DNA of 27,928 nucleotides. Source: Paratrimastix pyriformis (taxonomy: Eukaryota > Preaxostyla > Paratrimastigidae). Under the pieces are notes generated by a model, which ran no database searches, was not told the DNA's origin, and worked only from the letters and a program-made list of their open reading frames with translations. The first letter of the stretch is position 1. Every line of letters begins with the position of its first letter. The stretch lies in NCBI GenBank assembly GCA_027972325.1, contig JAPMOS010000325.1, forward strand, positions 1 to 27,928. The letters run 5' to 3'. The translations under genes were made by a program, and so were the position numbers. Below, one piece after another: positions 14,271-23,975 of this stretch.

Positions 14271-14385
14271 GGTGGGTGGGGGGGTGGGGGTGGGGGGTGG
14301 GGTGGGGGGGTGGGGGTGGGGTTGGGGGGGGAGGGGGAGGGGGGAGGAGGGGAAGTGGGGAGGAAGGGGGGGGGGAAATCCCAGG
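14255..14385. repeat. G-rich tract (quadruplex-prone)
   Basis: About 130 bp of (GGGGTG)n- and (GGGGGAG)n-like sequence with very few C or A on this strand. It follows the end of duplicated unit 1, as the tract at 16690-16860 follows unit 2. The next 100 bp (14386-14489) have no recognised feature. Confidence 0.9.
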
Positions 14386-14489
14386 AAGCAGGGAGTAGAG
14401 AAGGACTGTACGCAATGCTCCCAACACACTCACCCCCCTCCCAGGATCACGAAACCAGCCCCATATAGGGAGGGTAACTGGCAAATCGG

Positions 14490-16704
14490 CCGGCCAAACT
14501 CACGGCCGCAAATCGACCGGGAAACTCACAGCTCTTGTTCGGGCGGGGTCCTGGGGGTCTTCTCCAGAAACCGTTGGGGGCGATTTTCGAGATCGGCCCT
14601 GGTGGGGGAGATCCGAGTGCACAGTGAAAAAAACTGAAAATCCGAATGCTCCCAAGCCAACCCCACCAGTCCCGGCGGGGCCCCAAGGCCGAGTGCACTC
14701 GACATTTTGGGGGTCCGCCTCCCTGGGGTTGGAGCCACACGTCGTGCCAAAGGTTCACGGGGGCGGCTCGGGCCAGCCCGCTGGGTCCCGCGTGCGGTTT
14801 TTCGTGCACCTCACTCACCGTGGTGGGGCTGGTGGACTGGTGGGGTCGGGGACCCTCTCCGGCAAACCCGTGACGGGGAGCCGGGACCTCATTCCGACAT
14901 GTGCATTGCGGAGACTTCGATTTGCCGGGCGGAAGCAATGTGCGTGGCAGAGACCTGTCGCACACCCAAATCGACTGAGCCACTTTCCAGGCTTGCCGAC
15001 ACCAGGGCTTCCCTGGAATGCTCGGAAGATGATCTTTGGACGGCCCCAGACCAGCGTCATTGGACATCATTCGGATAGGTTCTCCTCATTTAGGCTAGTG
15101 ATCCCATGCATTTTGGTGCGATTCCGGCCTGAATTGCGAACTCGCCGCTCTGGCCTGTCAAAATGCGATAGCCGACCGAACCCCACCGCAAGTCCCACTC
15201 GCTCTCCTTTGCCTTCTGAGTTCTTCTCTGATGTGAAGCTCTCTTTCCCACTTGGCTTTCTGGCAATAGGGACTGGTTTCTACATTTTGGTACCAGAGGG
15301 GGAAAAAAATACTGTTGGTGCAAACGAACGGACCTTGAGCGGTGAGTACGGTACGGTGGGCCACTAAGGTGGAGGGCCTCGGGCCCGGGTGGGTGGGCTG
15401 ATCAAGAATCTGCATTCGGAAAAAAGTGTTCCGATCCAAATGCTTGACGGACTAACATGAAGTGCCAACATGGTCTAGTGGTTTGGTGTGTTGAGTGGGA
15501 CTCCCGTGCCGAGTGGTGCCGGTGAAATGAGGATACTTGAATGTCTGAAGTGACCGAAGTGAGTTGAGACCTGGAAATGACCTGGATGTGAGATGCGAAT
15601 GAAATGACGATCTAGGGCAAGTGTTCGGTGGAAAGTGATAAGTGATTTCCATCCCTCAAAAAGTGATAATGCGTCGATCTATTCGCAAAGGAAGCAATGA
15701 AGTACATAAAGAAACACAAAAGAAACAAAAGATTAGCCAGGAAAAAAAAGCGCCGCGACCAAAGGCGGCTGGAAAAATTGACGCGTTCAAAAAAGGAAGA
15801 GATACTGAAGCGCGGGTTGAAGCCGCTCCGGCCTTTTTCGAATCTTGTTTGGGGTCCACGACCCGTGCAGCGGGCTTTTCGGCCATGATGCGGTTTCAAA
15901 AAATTCTTTGTTTCAATCCCTTTCTTTTTCCAGTTCGAAAACAGGGTACAGCTTGAAAAAAAATCCCCATTCTTTTTATTCGATGCCCGTGCAGCGGGCT
16001 TTGGGGAGGTCTGATAGGACCAGTGTGCCCGGCCCCCGCGGGCCGCCAGTTTAGTCACCTGAAAACCGGGTACAGCTTGATCCGTTTTCGCGCTAGCCGG
16101 CCATCTATGATGGCCGGTTCCACTTTCCGGAAACCAGTCCCAATACTCTTTTCATTTTTATTATTTTCATTCGATCCGACGCCAGGCGGTTTCGTTCGCC
16201 TCATTGCATTCTCCCGTTTTCGAAATGCGGGGTCCTGCATTGCTGACCATTCGATCCCAGATGTTTTTTCACATCACTTTGTGATATTCTTTTATAAATA
16301 GACGATAAGAGTGGTCAGGTCACTTCCGTGCATTGCCCACCCCGGAATGCTGCGTGTCTCGATTCTTGCTTTGTTCCAAAGTTCATTTGTTTTGGTCTGT
16401 GCTTGTTTTGGGCACCAAAGGCACGCTGAATGAGTCCAGCTGAAAAACGATCGATCGATGCCCGGCTCCCAACCTTGCCCGGTTGAGGCCATCGCTCATC
16501 CCGTCTGCCGACCATTCATGCCCGACCGTCGAAACGACCACGGGCACGTAGATCACGGTCCGACAATATCATTAGGCCCCAGCTCACTCCACCGTCTCCT
16601 GAGAGAGCATGCTGTGCCTTCACCACTTTCAGTTGGGTTGTTTTTCTCGAAGACCTCTGTTTTGAGACCTCTGCTTTTGACCGAGTGGCCAGGGGGCGGG
16701 GTGG
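14490..16704. repeat. Long duplicated unit, copy 2 (interrupted by a transposon)
   Basis: Direct duplicate of 12913-14270, split at 15268/16142 by an 873-bp element. Without the insertion and one 4-bp target copy the unit would be about 1338 bp, matching copy 1. The Y part (16146-16704) begins attttcattcgatccgacg, as in copy 1 near 13715. Confidence 0.85.
15269..16141. mobile_element. TIR DNA transposon, non-autonomous, 873 bp, AATA target duplication
   Basis: The element starts GGGACTGGTTTC and ends GAAACCAGTCCC, a perfect 12-bp terminal inverted repeat, flanked by AATA at 15265-15268 and 16142-16145. The paralogous copy at 13685-13710 lacks the insert, confirming both borders. The interior has small Lys/Arg-rich frames (for example 15697-15888) but no transposase, so it is probably moved by a relative. 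It also holds a perfect 9-bp hairpin (CCGGCCATC/GATGGCCGG, about 16098-16118), repeated CGTGCAGCGGGCTTT units (about 15862 and 15986), and repeated GGGTACAGCTTGA units (about 15944 and 16067). A 4-bp target site and a GGG start do not settle the superfamily. Confidence 0.85.
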
Positions 16705-17190
16705 TTGGGTGGTTGGGTGGGTGGGGATGGGTGGGGGGATGGGGATGGGTGGGGAGGCGGGGGATGGGGAGCGGATGGGATGGGTGAGAGGAGGGTGGGG
16801 AGGGTGGGGAGGGGAGGAGGGGGAGGGGAGGGGGGGAGGGGGGGGGAGGAGGCCGCCAGCGCGCGCCCAGGACTATTTGCGAAAACGCAGGAACGCACCT
16901 CACCCCACCCCACCCCACCCACACCCACAGCCCCGCCAACCGTACACACCACCAATGGTCCAGCGGAGGTACGCTGGTATGGTCGGATGCCTCCTCCTCC
17001 CCTCCTCCCCTCCCTCCCCTCCCTCCTCCTCCTCCCTCCTCCTTCCCCTCCTCCTCCTCCTCCTCCCTCCTCCTCCCCTCCTCCCCCCATCCCCCAACCT
17101 CCACATCCCCCAACCTCCATCCCACTCCACACCCACCCACCCCCCCACCCCACCCCACACCCACACCCACACCCCACCCCACACCCCAGC
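16690..17190. repeat. G-rich tract followed by C-rich tract (imperfect inverted arms)
   Basis: Positions 16690-16860 are GGGTGGTT, GGGGATGG and GGGGAGG repeats. Positions 16893-17190 are CCCACC, CTCCTCC and CCCATCC repeats. The arms are roughly complementary around a unique centre at 16860-16990. Large open frames of Gly/Trp or Pro/Ser composition on both strands are compositional artefacts. Confidence 0.85.
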
Positions 17191-17325
17191 CGCCCACCAC
17201 TTCGTCCATCGTGCACACCACCCAACGATGCCCGTCGGAGGCGCAGGAGAAGAAAGAAACCGCCAGCGCGAAGCGCGAGGATTTTTTTGGATGGCAGAGA
17301 CAAAATTTAGTATTCGGGGAGACAA

Positions 17326-17387
17326 AATTTAGTACACCACCCCCAAAAAAGTGGTCAAAACTGCCTCCCTGGGCGGTGTACTAAATT
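17326..17387. repeat. 13-bp perfect inverted repeat
   Basis: AATTTAGTACACC at 17326-17338 and GGTGTACTAAATT at 17375-17387, separated by 36 bp. The related unit AGACAAAATTTAGTA occurs twice in a row (about 17298 and 17319). It may be the end of an unidentified element or a regulatory stem. Confidence 0.7.
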
Positions 17388-18780
17388 ATGTAAAATACGG
17401 TAAACTGGCCGAAAAACTGCCCATACAATCCGTAAAACTGCCGGTATATTTGCCAAGTAAATTGCCAGTAAATTGTTGAAACTGCCAATATGAGACCTGC
17501 GCTCGGACCCTGGAAGCCGGCATGCTATGCCGCCCGAACGAGTCCCAAATGACCCCCTGCTTTTGTGGGATAACGCACAACACCGCCAAACCTGGAATCG
17601 GGGTGGTGCTCACGGTTCCCAACAACCACTGTGGGTGCCTGGGCATATCGATCTCGGCGGGGAGTCCCAAATGACCCCCTGAAAATAGCAAAACCCGAAA
17701 GCCACCATATCATGATAGGGCACACTGGAGGTGGCTGACCCTAACAACCGCTCTCCGTGGCGCAGTGCAGGCATGAGATAAATAAAAAGGAAAGGGTCGA
17801 CCGAACCGGGTGTTTTTTGACTGAGTCAGTTGGTCTGCGGAAACTTTGTTTGCGGGTTTGCGGCATTCATGAAAGTGATCCGACCTTGCCGTTGACCGAA
17901 CTAAGTTCCGCCAAGGTATCTCATTTTGTAGATGCGCAAAGCAGACGCACGGGCAGCTTTTCGATTCATGCATTTGGAAAGTGGTCGATCAGCCTCGCTC
18001 GTTCGTGTTGTATGGAGCTGCTTACCCCTCTATTATGTTCTGGTGCGATTTTTGCCTTCATCCCTCTTTTGAGCCTCTATCAGCATTTCGATGAGGTCCC
18101 ACACCCCGCCACAGGCGTTTCGTCTCGTTCGATTGTTTTCTGGTCTTGTGTAATTGTCACCGCACCGTTTTGCACCAATACAAAGGCTGCACAAATCGTG
18201 GTCTTAAATTCCTGCGTGCCCCTCCTGAGCCTGGGGATGGAGGCTATTCGGCCGTTTCGTGTTTGGGTCTCTTTTCAGGGGCGCGGCGCGGTGTTGTTGG
18301 CCAACACCCCTAATGGCCCAGCATTCCTTCATCCACCATTTTCCTTCTCTTGAATGAGAGGGAGAGGGCAGGGACCCCCTGAACTTCCAGGGTCCCGACG
18401 CTGGCCTCATATATTGGACATACGATCAATTTTTACTGCCAGTTTACGAGTTGAAGTCAATGTCCTGCCCAGCGAGATGCCCTTGGACGCGCATCCGAGC
18501 AGGTGGGGAGCCGAGAATGGGAGAATTGGATGTCAGCACGGGCGACGGAGTATGGCGCGAGGAGAGTGATCGAGAATGTCCCACGACCTCGCGGAGCCAG
18601 GTCGGAAGCTGGTGTTCCGTCAACACCGGGGCGGATCGTCGTACGGGCGGACCGGCAGCAATCTGGAGTTGGAGGGAAAGGTGGCAGCGAAGGGTGGGTG
18701 AGGGACTGGAGGGAGGCAAAGGGAAAGAGTGGTCGAGTGGTCGATCGCGCGTGGCTGGAAGAGATCGAACAAAAGCAGGA
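17388..18780. other. No supported gene; dispersed short repeats
   Basis: 17400-17490 has recurrent AAACTGCC/AAATTGCC units. GAGTCCCAAATGACCCCCTG occurs exactly twice (17540-17559 and 17662-17681). An open plus frame at 17757-18353 (198 codons, with hydrophobic stretches LLTPLLCSGAIFAFIPLLSL and SIVFWSCVIVTAPF) is the only candidate gene, but it lacks any family motif and may be chance. The remainder to 18780 has only weak frames. Confidence 0.5.
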
Positions 18781-19296
18781 TAAAGGTAAAGGATAAAGTC
18801 GTCAGGCATAAATCGTCGTAATGCATCATCGTCATCGGAAGTAAATAAATCATGAGCATGAGTCAATGAAGTCGAAATGGTCGAAAATAAGTCGATGAGT
18901 CGAATCGTCAATGGTCGAAATAAAGTCCGAAATGGTCGAAATCATGATCGCTCATCATAAATAAATGATGATGGCGGGCATCATCATCTTGGAAAAACAA
19001 GTAAAACAAGCTGAAATGAAATATCTGAAAGCAAGTCGGAAAGAATCAAATAAAAGAAAGAAACAAAATCAAAGGCAAGGAAAGAAGGAACAAAGGAGGT
19101 AAAAGGGGAAAGGAGGAGGAAGGAAAGACAGGTAAAGGAAGTGGAAGAGGGAACAAAAGGAGGAGGAGGAAAGTGAAGAAAGAAGGACAGAAAGGACCTG
19201 TGGAAAACAGAGTATAAAAGGAGGAGAAATAAGGAGGAAGGAAAGGGAAGGAATAAGGAGGAGGAAGGGAAGGAAAGGAGGAGAGGAGGAGCCGAG
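18781..19296. repeat. AAATGGTCGAAAT repeats and polypurine tract
   Basis: 18865-18945 contains three or four degenerate copies of AAATGGTCGAAATAAAGTC. GATGATG and CATCATC face each other around 18966-18985. From about 19050 the plus strand is almost all purine (GGA, GAAA), continuing to about 19500. No gene is supported. Confidence 0.8.
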
Positions 19297-20424
19297 GTGG
19301 AGGAGGAGGAGCAAGAAAGGAGGGCGAGAGGAGGAGGACAGAGGAGAAGGAGGAAGGAGAAAGGAGGGGAGGACGGGAGGAGGACCGGCAAAATCAAAGG
19401 AGGCGTGCGGACCGTGAGGAGGAGGAGGAGGAGGGGAGGAGGAGGAAGCGGCGGAGGAGGAGGAGGAGGAGGAGGAGGAGGAGGAGGAGGAGGAGGGCCG
19501 TGCGGAGGAGGCGGGAAAAGGAAAGGAGGGGCGTCAAAGGACCGTTGTCAAAGGGAGGTGGAGCCAGAGACAGGACAGGCCAGGGCCGGAGGCGGAGGAG
19601 GCAGGTCCAGCCGGAGGAGTTTCATCCAGGAGAAGCTTTGCTTCGGCAGGAGGGAGGAGGGGAGGGAGCTTCCAGGCCAGGAGCGCTCCGGAGGAGCCAG
19701 GAGGAGGCAGCGGAGCGGAGTCGGCACGGCAGAGGATCCGACATCGAATCAAGCGGGGGCGGAGCATAAAAGGAGGAGGAGCGCGGAGCGGCAGGAGGGA
19801 GGAAGAGGCAGAGGAGCCCTGGGTTTCAAGAGGAGGCATCTGGCATCCGGCACGCTTCCGCGCCCTTTGCCGCCGCATTTCTCTCGAAGAGGGCGGCGCC
19901 TGATCACCCTCCACGAGCAACGGAAACATATCGACGCTCAAATTGATGAGCTCATTCGGGTGATTCGCGTGATCGGGGGTATTCAAAACGCGCTAAGTTG
20001 CAGCCGTCCAACTATTACAATACCTATGCCAATGCCCATGCCGATGATGCCTCCACGACCAATCGAAGCCCCGATGACGCCGATGCCCATGCCGATGCCC
20101 ATGCCGATGCCCATGCCCATGTCCATGCCGATCGTGCCGCAGACGCCTGCGCCTGTCCCAGCACCACCACCGCCCGCGCCAGAGAAGCCGATTGAGCGGC
20201 CGCTTTCAACTGTCCCCGCAACACCGCCACCACCGCCTCCGCCAAAACGCGTCGAACCGAGGACACCGGCCAAGCCAGCGGCTAAACCAATCGCGAAGTC
20301 ACCGGCTAAACCGCCGCGCGATCCACTTCTTGATCGGATAAGGGTATCCCTCTCTCCCTCAAAGGACGAAACCATTGGAGTCACGACGCGTGTTCAGGAT
20401 TCCACTCAAACATTTAAAGAATAA
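19297..20424 (+). CDS. Pro-rich ORF upstream of, and running into, the DIRS-like element
   Basis: The frame is open from the polypurine tract, so the first roughly 180 residues (Arg/Gly/Glu-rich) are probably compositional. From about 19880 the character changes: RRLITLHEQRKHIDAQIDEL has coiled-coil-like spacing, followed by IRVIRVIGGIQNALSCSRPT, then (MP)n encoded by an ATGCCN repeat (20020-20140), then PPPPPAPEKPIERP and Lys/Pro/Ala repeats (PAKPAAKPIAKSPAKPPRDP). The last 31 residues lie in the terminal repeat of the DIRS-like element and are not native. The true start is unknown. A structural or scaffold-like Pro-rich protein is possible, but no family is recognised. Its relation to the ORF at 25766 is unresolved. 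Confidence 0.35.
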   Translation: MEEEEQERRARGGGQRRRRKEKGGEDGRRTGKIKGGVRTVRRRRRRGGGGSGGGGGGGGGGGGGGGGPCGGGGKRKGGASKDRCQREVEPETGQARAGGGGGRSSRRSFIQEKLCFGRREEGRELPGQERSGGARRRQRSGVGTAEDPTSNQAGAEHKRRRSAERQEGGRGRGALGFKRRHLASGTLPRPLPPHFSRRGRRLITLHEQRKHIDAQIDELIRVIRVIGGIQNALSCSRPTITIPMPMPMPMMPPRPIEAPMTPMPMPMPMPMPMPMSMPIVPQTPAPVPAPPPPAPEKPIERPLSTVPATPPPPPPPKRVEPRTPAKPAAKPIAKSPAKPPRDPLLDRIRVSLSPSKDETIGVTTRVQDSTQTFKE

Positions 20425-20485
20425 ACAGAAAGTTTAATAATATCCACGTGGGTTACTATCCTCAGCTCCCGCTCTTTTTGACGCG
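20333..20485. repeat. DIRS-like element, terminal inverted repeat (low-coordinate end)
   Basis: It matches the reverse complement of 25542-25721 from TCTCTCCCTCAAAGG inward, with only a couple of differences over about 135 bp. The outermost bases (ATCGGATAAGGG) are end-specific and recur in the internal complementary region. Confidence 0.92.
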
Positions 20486-20743
20486 AGAACCAGGTTATCA
20501 GACCTCCCTGTTTACTCCTGCCCTCAATGAAGACCCCCGGGGCAACCCATAGGGCAGGACTGTTCCTCAGGTCTGCCGCTTTGCTTCGGCTTGCTAGGGG
20601 GGAAGAGGAACTAGAAAACCCCCTGCGACCTTTGCGCTTTTATCCTGCCCAGGGCCGTTTGTGGACCTGGGGCTTCTTCAAAGAACGAGGGCAAGGCGGG
20701 TCCCGAACCCGCACGCCAGTGTCTGGGTGGGTAGGTGGGATAT

Positions 20744-20856
20744 TTCGTCCTTTGAGGGAGAGAGGGATACCCTTATCCGATAAACCCTTCAAGTTTTCGG
20801 GTTTCTAAATAAGGGCTATCCATCACTCTCTCCCTCAAAGGACGAAACCATTGGAG
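20744..20856. repeat. DIRS-like element, internal complementary region
   Basis: Reads as the reverse complement of the low-coordinate end up to about 20780, then directly as the reverse complement of the high-coordinate end. In DIRS-1 biology this region templates completion and circularisation of the element. Confidence 0.9.
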
Positions 20857-20947
20857 ACTTCAAAGATCTTCATCCTGTGGGTCCCCGACAGGTTCATCCA
20901 CCGGGAGCACATCCTCCAACGAGGCAGGAGGGGCTCTGTTGTAGTGT

Positions 20948-21816
20948 CTATCGAGGGCTCGCAGACCACCCAAACATCCGCCTGACAACTGCCTCCGGCA
21001 CCTTGTGCTCGAGCAGCTTCGAGGCGCCCGCTCCACGAAGGGAGTGGGGCTTGAAGGAGGCTGGGATCCCAGCCTCCTTCATGACGGCCGCAACCCTTTT
21101 CGAAAGGTACTGCGCCGTGAGGGCACCATGAATCGGTCCCTTGATCTTCACAAAGGGACTGTCAGCCGCACCCTTGGGGCGTCCGCGGATCAACTGCTGC
21201 AGACAGCAGTGTGGACAAACCTCAGGGCTCTTTGGCATGCCCATGATTTTCTTGACAACCCATTGCCCATGGGATGTCTTGGTCTTGACGACGAGCTGGA
21301 CAGAGTGGCTCGTGTCGTCGAAACGGGACAGCTTCACCGAGGCCCTTGCCATATCGCAGGCCCGGAGTCCCGACAAGTACAGCAGGGTTGCAGTCTTCCC
21401 CTGCAAGAACCCTACTGACTTGTCCTTCTTTCGAAGGACCTTCCCCAAAGGGGCGGGGTCGAAGGTCTCAGCATAGCGTGGTTTCGCTGGCCGCAGCTTC
21501 GAGACCGACCGCAAGAATGCCGACACCAGTGGGGTCGCACCGATGCTCTTCCCAGCAGGAGGGAGAGCTTCGTAGAAATGGCACTGGCTGTGTTCTTGAA
21601 CCAGCCGTGGCCGTAAGTGAACCGATGGAAGCATTCGGTCAGGAAGTTGGTGAGGCGCACATCCGTTGCCTCAAAGGGGTCCATCCCCTTCTTCCCGCAC
21701 CAGTCGGTCCAACGATCCCATGCCGTCTTGATGGCCTGTGTCCTGGACTTGGACCAACCATTCTTCATCAAGGCAAGGGCGCGGTCGTCCACCCCTCGGG
21801 AAGGAAGACCGGACAA
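20948..21816 (-). pseudogene. DIRS-like element, tyrosine recombinase region
   Basis: The N-terminal part has core-binding-like helices (WDRWTDWCGKKGMDPFEAT). The catalytic part has LLYLSGLRACDMA, KPHSLRGAGAS (the H-x-L-R box) and a downstream FGWS motif. These fit the recombinase of DIRS elements, which replaces the DDE integrase of LTR elements. Fossil part of the element. Confidence 0.85.
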
Positions 21817-21989
21817 AGGTGAGGATAGAGCTTTCCGAGTAATTCGGGATCCTCCAGATCCTCTACCTCCACGACAACACTGTCGGTGTCAGATGGGCTG
21901 TCCGCTTCTTCAGCGGATGACCCGAGACCAGGACCGCCCACGCACTCCAGTGAGTGAGGCCGATCCCCTGACTGTTCCCGCCCAGTCCG

Positions 21990-23808
21990 GGCAGGAAAGT
22001 CTCCACCGTGTTGGGGAGAACCAGCGGGGCCCTGACAAGCAGGTTCAGGAGCATCGGCCACCACGGGGCCGAGCGCCAGACTGGCACAATCAACAGGGCA
22101 GTCACCCGTTGGCGGATGACATGCCTCAGGACTTTGCCGATCTGGTTGAACGGGGGATTCCCGTACACCCGCACCTTGGCCCAGTCCTGGGCAAAGGCAT
22201 CTTGGGCCTCCGCTCCGGGGTCCGGGCGGAGACTCCAATACCTGGCGAGCTGGCTGTTGGCCAGCGTCGCGAAGGCGTCCACCTGGGGCTGGAAATCCAG
22301 TCGCAGGCAGACCTGTCGGAAGAGGGAGGGATTCAGCTTCCAGTCGGAGCTGTCCGTCCGCCGACTCAGAGCGTCTGCTCTGATGTTGGTTTCCCCTGCA
22401 ATGTGCTCGGGAACCAGCCGAATTTGGAGTTCTTCCTTCAACTTCCACAATTCGAGGAGAAGTGCAAGGAGGGCTGGCGCAGAGGTGTTCCACTTCCGCA
22501 CACAGCACACCGCGACTGTGTTGTCGCACTGCCACTTCACTGTCTTGCCCCTGACCCGATCCGCAAAGGATCTCAAGGCCAAGAGCAAGGCGGAGAGTTC
22601 CCGCCAGTTTATATGGCGGTCTGTCTCGGTCGGGCCCTTCTGCCCCGGAGACGTCCCCCTCCAGAACCCGCACGCCTCCAAGGGACGTGTCTGGGTTCCA
22701 TCGCTCCAGGTCGCCCCCCAGCCGCTGTTGCTCGCATCCGTCTGGATTGTGCAGACTGGGTGAGGCAGCGTCAAGGTGCAACCGTTTTGGAGAATGTGTT
22801 CGTGCCACCAGAGCAGTTCCTGTTGCGCTTGCGCCGACAGGAACGTGTTCCCCATCCACCCGCTCGCTCGAACCGCACGCGCTTTGCAGCGGTTGAGGAA
22901 GAACAGGTGAAGGTGCCCCGGCTCGAGAGCCGGGCGACACGACACGAGCTGTCCGACAAGACTGGCGAATGGCCGGGTCTTGGTGTGGCTCAGGCCCAGG
23001 AACTGGGCAATCCTTTCCCGGATGGCCACGGCCTTCTCCGGCGGAAGGGAGATTCGCATGGATCGACTGTCGATCTGAAACCCCAGAAAGACGATCCTCT
23101 GCGTGGGCTCGAACACGGACTTCTCTGTGTTCACTGTGAGCCCGAGGCTTGTCATCAGAATGCACACCCTGAGGGCAATCTGAGCTGCCTCCTCTCTGCT
23201 GGCTGCCATGCACAGCAGATCGTCGAGGTAGATCAGGCAGCGGATGCCCGCTGCCCGGAGCTCCTCGACGACGGGCGCATCATCTTCGTAAACACGAAGG
23301 GCGCCAGGTTTGCCCCGAAGGGCATTGCCCTGCAGAGGTATATCTTGCCCCGCCAGGCAAACGACAGCTTCGGCTGCGACTCGGAAGCGACCGGCACATG
23401 CCAGTACGCTTTCCGGAGGTCGAGCTTTATCATGTAGTCCTGACTTCTCAAGACATTCCGAAGGTCGCCGACCCCTTCCATCTTGAAATGGGGTGGTTTG
23501 GCCACATTCGAGGGCCGACAGTCCAGGATTGGACGAAGACCCCCGTCGGGCTTCGGGACCGTGAAGAGGTGCTGGAGCACCAGTCCCTGCTGCTGGTGGG
23601 TTTCGATGGCCGCACCGACACGCAGCAATTCTGCGACCTCCTTGTCGATCGCTTCCACTGCCTCCTGGGGCAGGCGAAACTCGCGCTGGGGAAGGTCGGT
23701 GACCGCAGAGAGGTCCCCTTTGACCCTGAACCCGTCCCTCAGCAGGTTCACCGCGAACCTGCGTGATGGGGACGAAAGGTTCTCCCAGGCCGACAAGCGC
23801 CGTCGCAA
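21990..23808 (-). pseudogene. DIRS-like element, RT, RNase H and methyltransferase-like region
   Basis: RT landmarks are LRPILDCRPSN, IKLDLRKAYWHVPV, AMPFGANLAPFVF and the catalytic CLIYLDDLL. RNase H landmarks are IQTDASNSGWGA, NWRELSALLLAL, QCDNTVAV and HIAGETNIRADALSR. Then FQPQVDAFATLANSQL and VYGNPPFNQIGKVLRHV with ALLIVPVWRSAPWW match the DAM-like methyltransferase region of DIRS elements, including the N-P-P-F motif. Fossil part of the element. Confidence 0.88.
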
Positions 23809-23975
23809 CTTTGCCGGGTAATCTCTCTGTTCCGCGTTTTCCGCGCATGCGAAAAAAGCAGCTGCTCTCGCTACTTCCCTGCTGCCGAGCAGCCGGGGGA
23901 GCGGTGCTCCCCCGCTGACGGACAGTCGGGGAGGCGGCGAGAGCCGGAGAGGCTACCGGGGGCGACAACGGTTTG

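Noticed and set aside
16553-17332. Gly/Trp-rich and Pro/Ser-rich frames of over 200 codons
   Set aside because: They follow directly from the G-rich and C-rich repeats and are open in several frames at once.
17757-18353. 198-codon plus-strand ORF with hydrophobic stretches
   Set aside because: No family motif, no splice or promoter context and weak coding character; mentioned only in the regional note.
20690-20725. T-arm-like stem (GCGGG, TTCGGGA loop, CCCGC) on the minus strand
   Set aside because: No D-arm, anticodon arm or acceptor stem can be placed around it, so it is not called a tRNA.
21617-23437. 606-codon plus-strand frame
   Set aside because: It is antisense to the DIRS-like RT/RNase H region; no motifs of its own.
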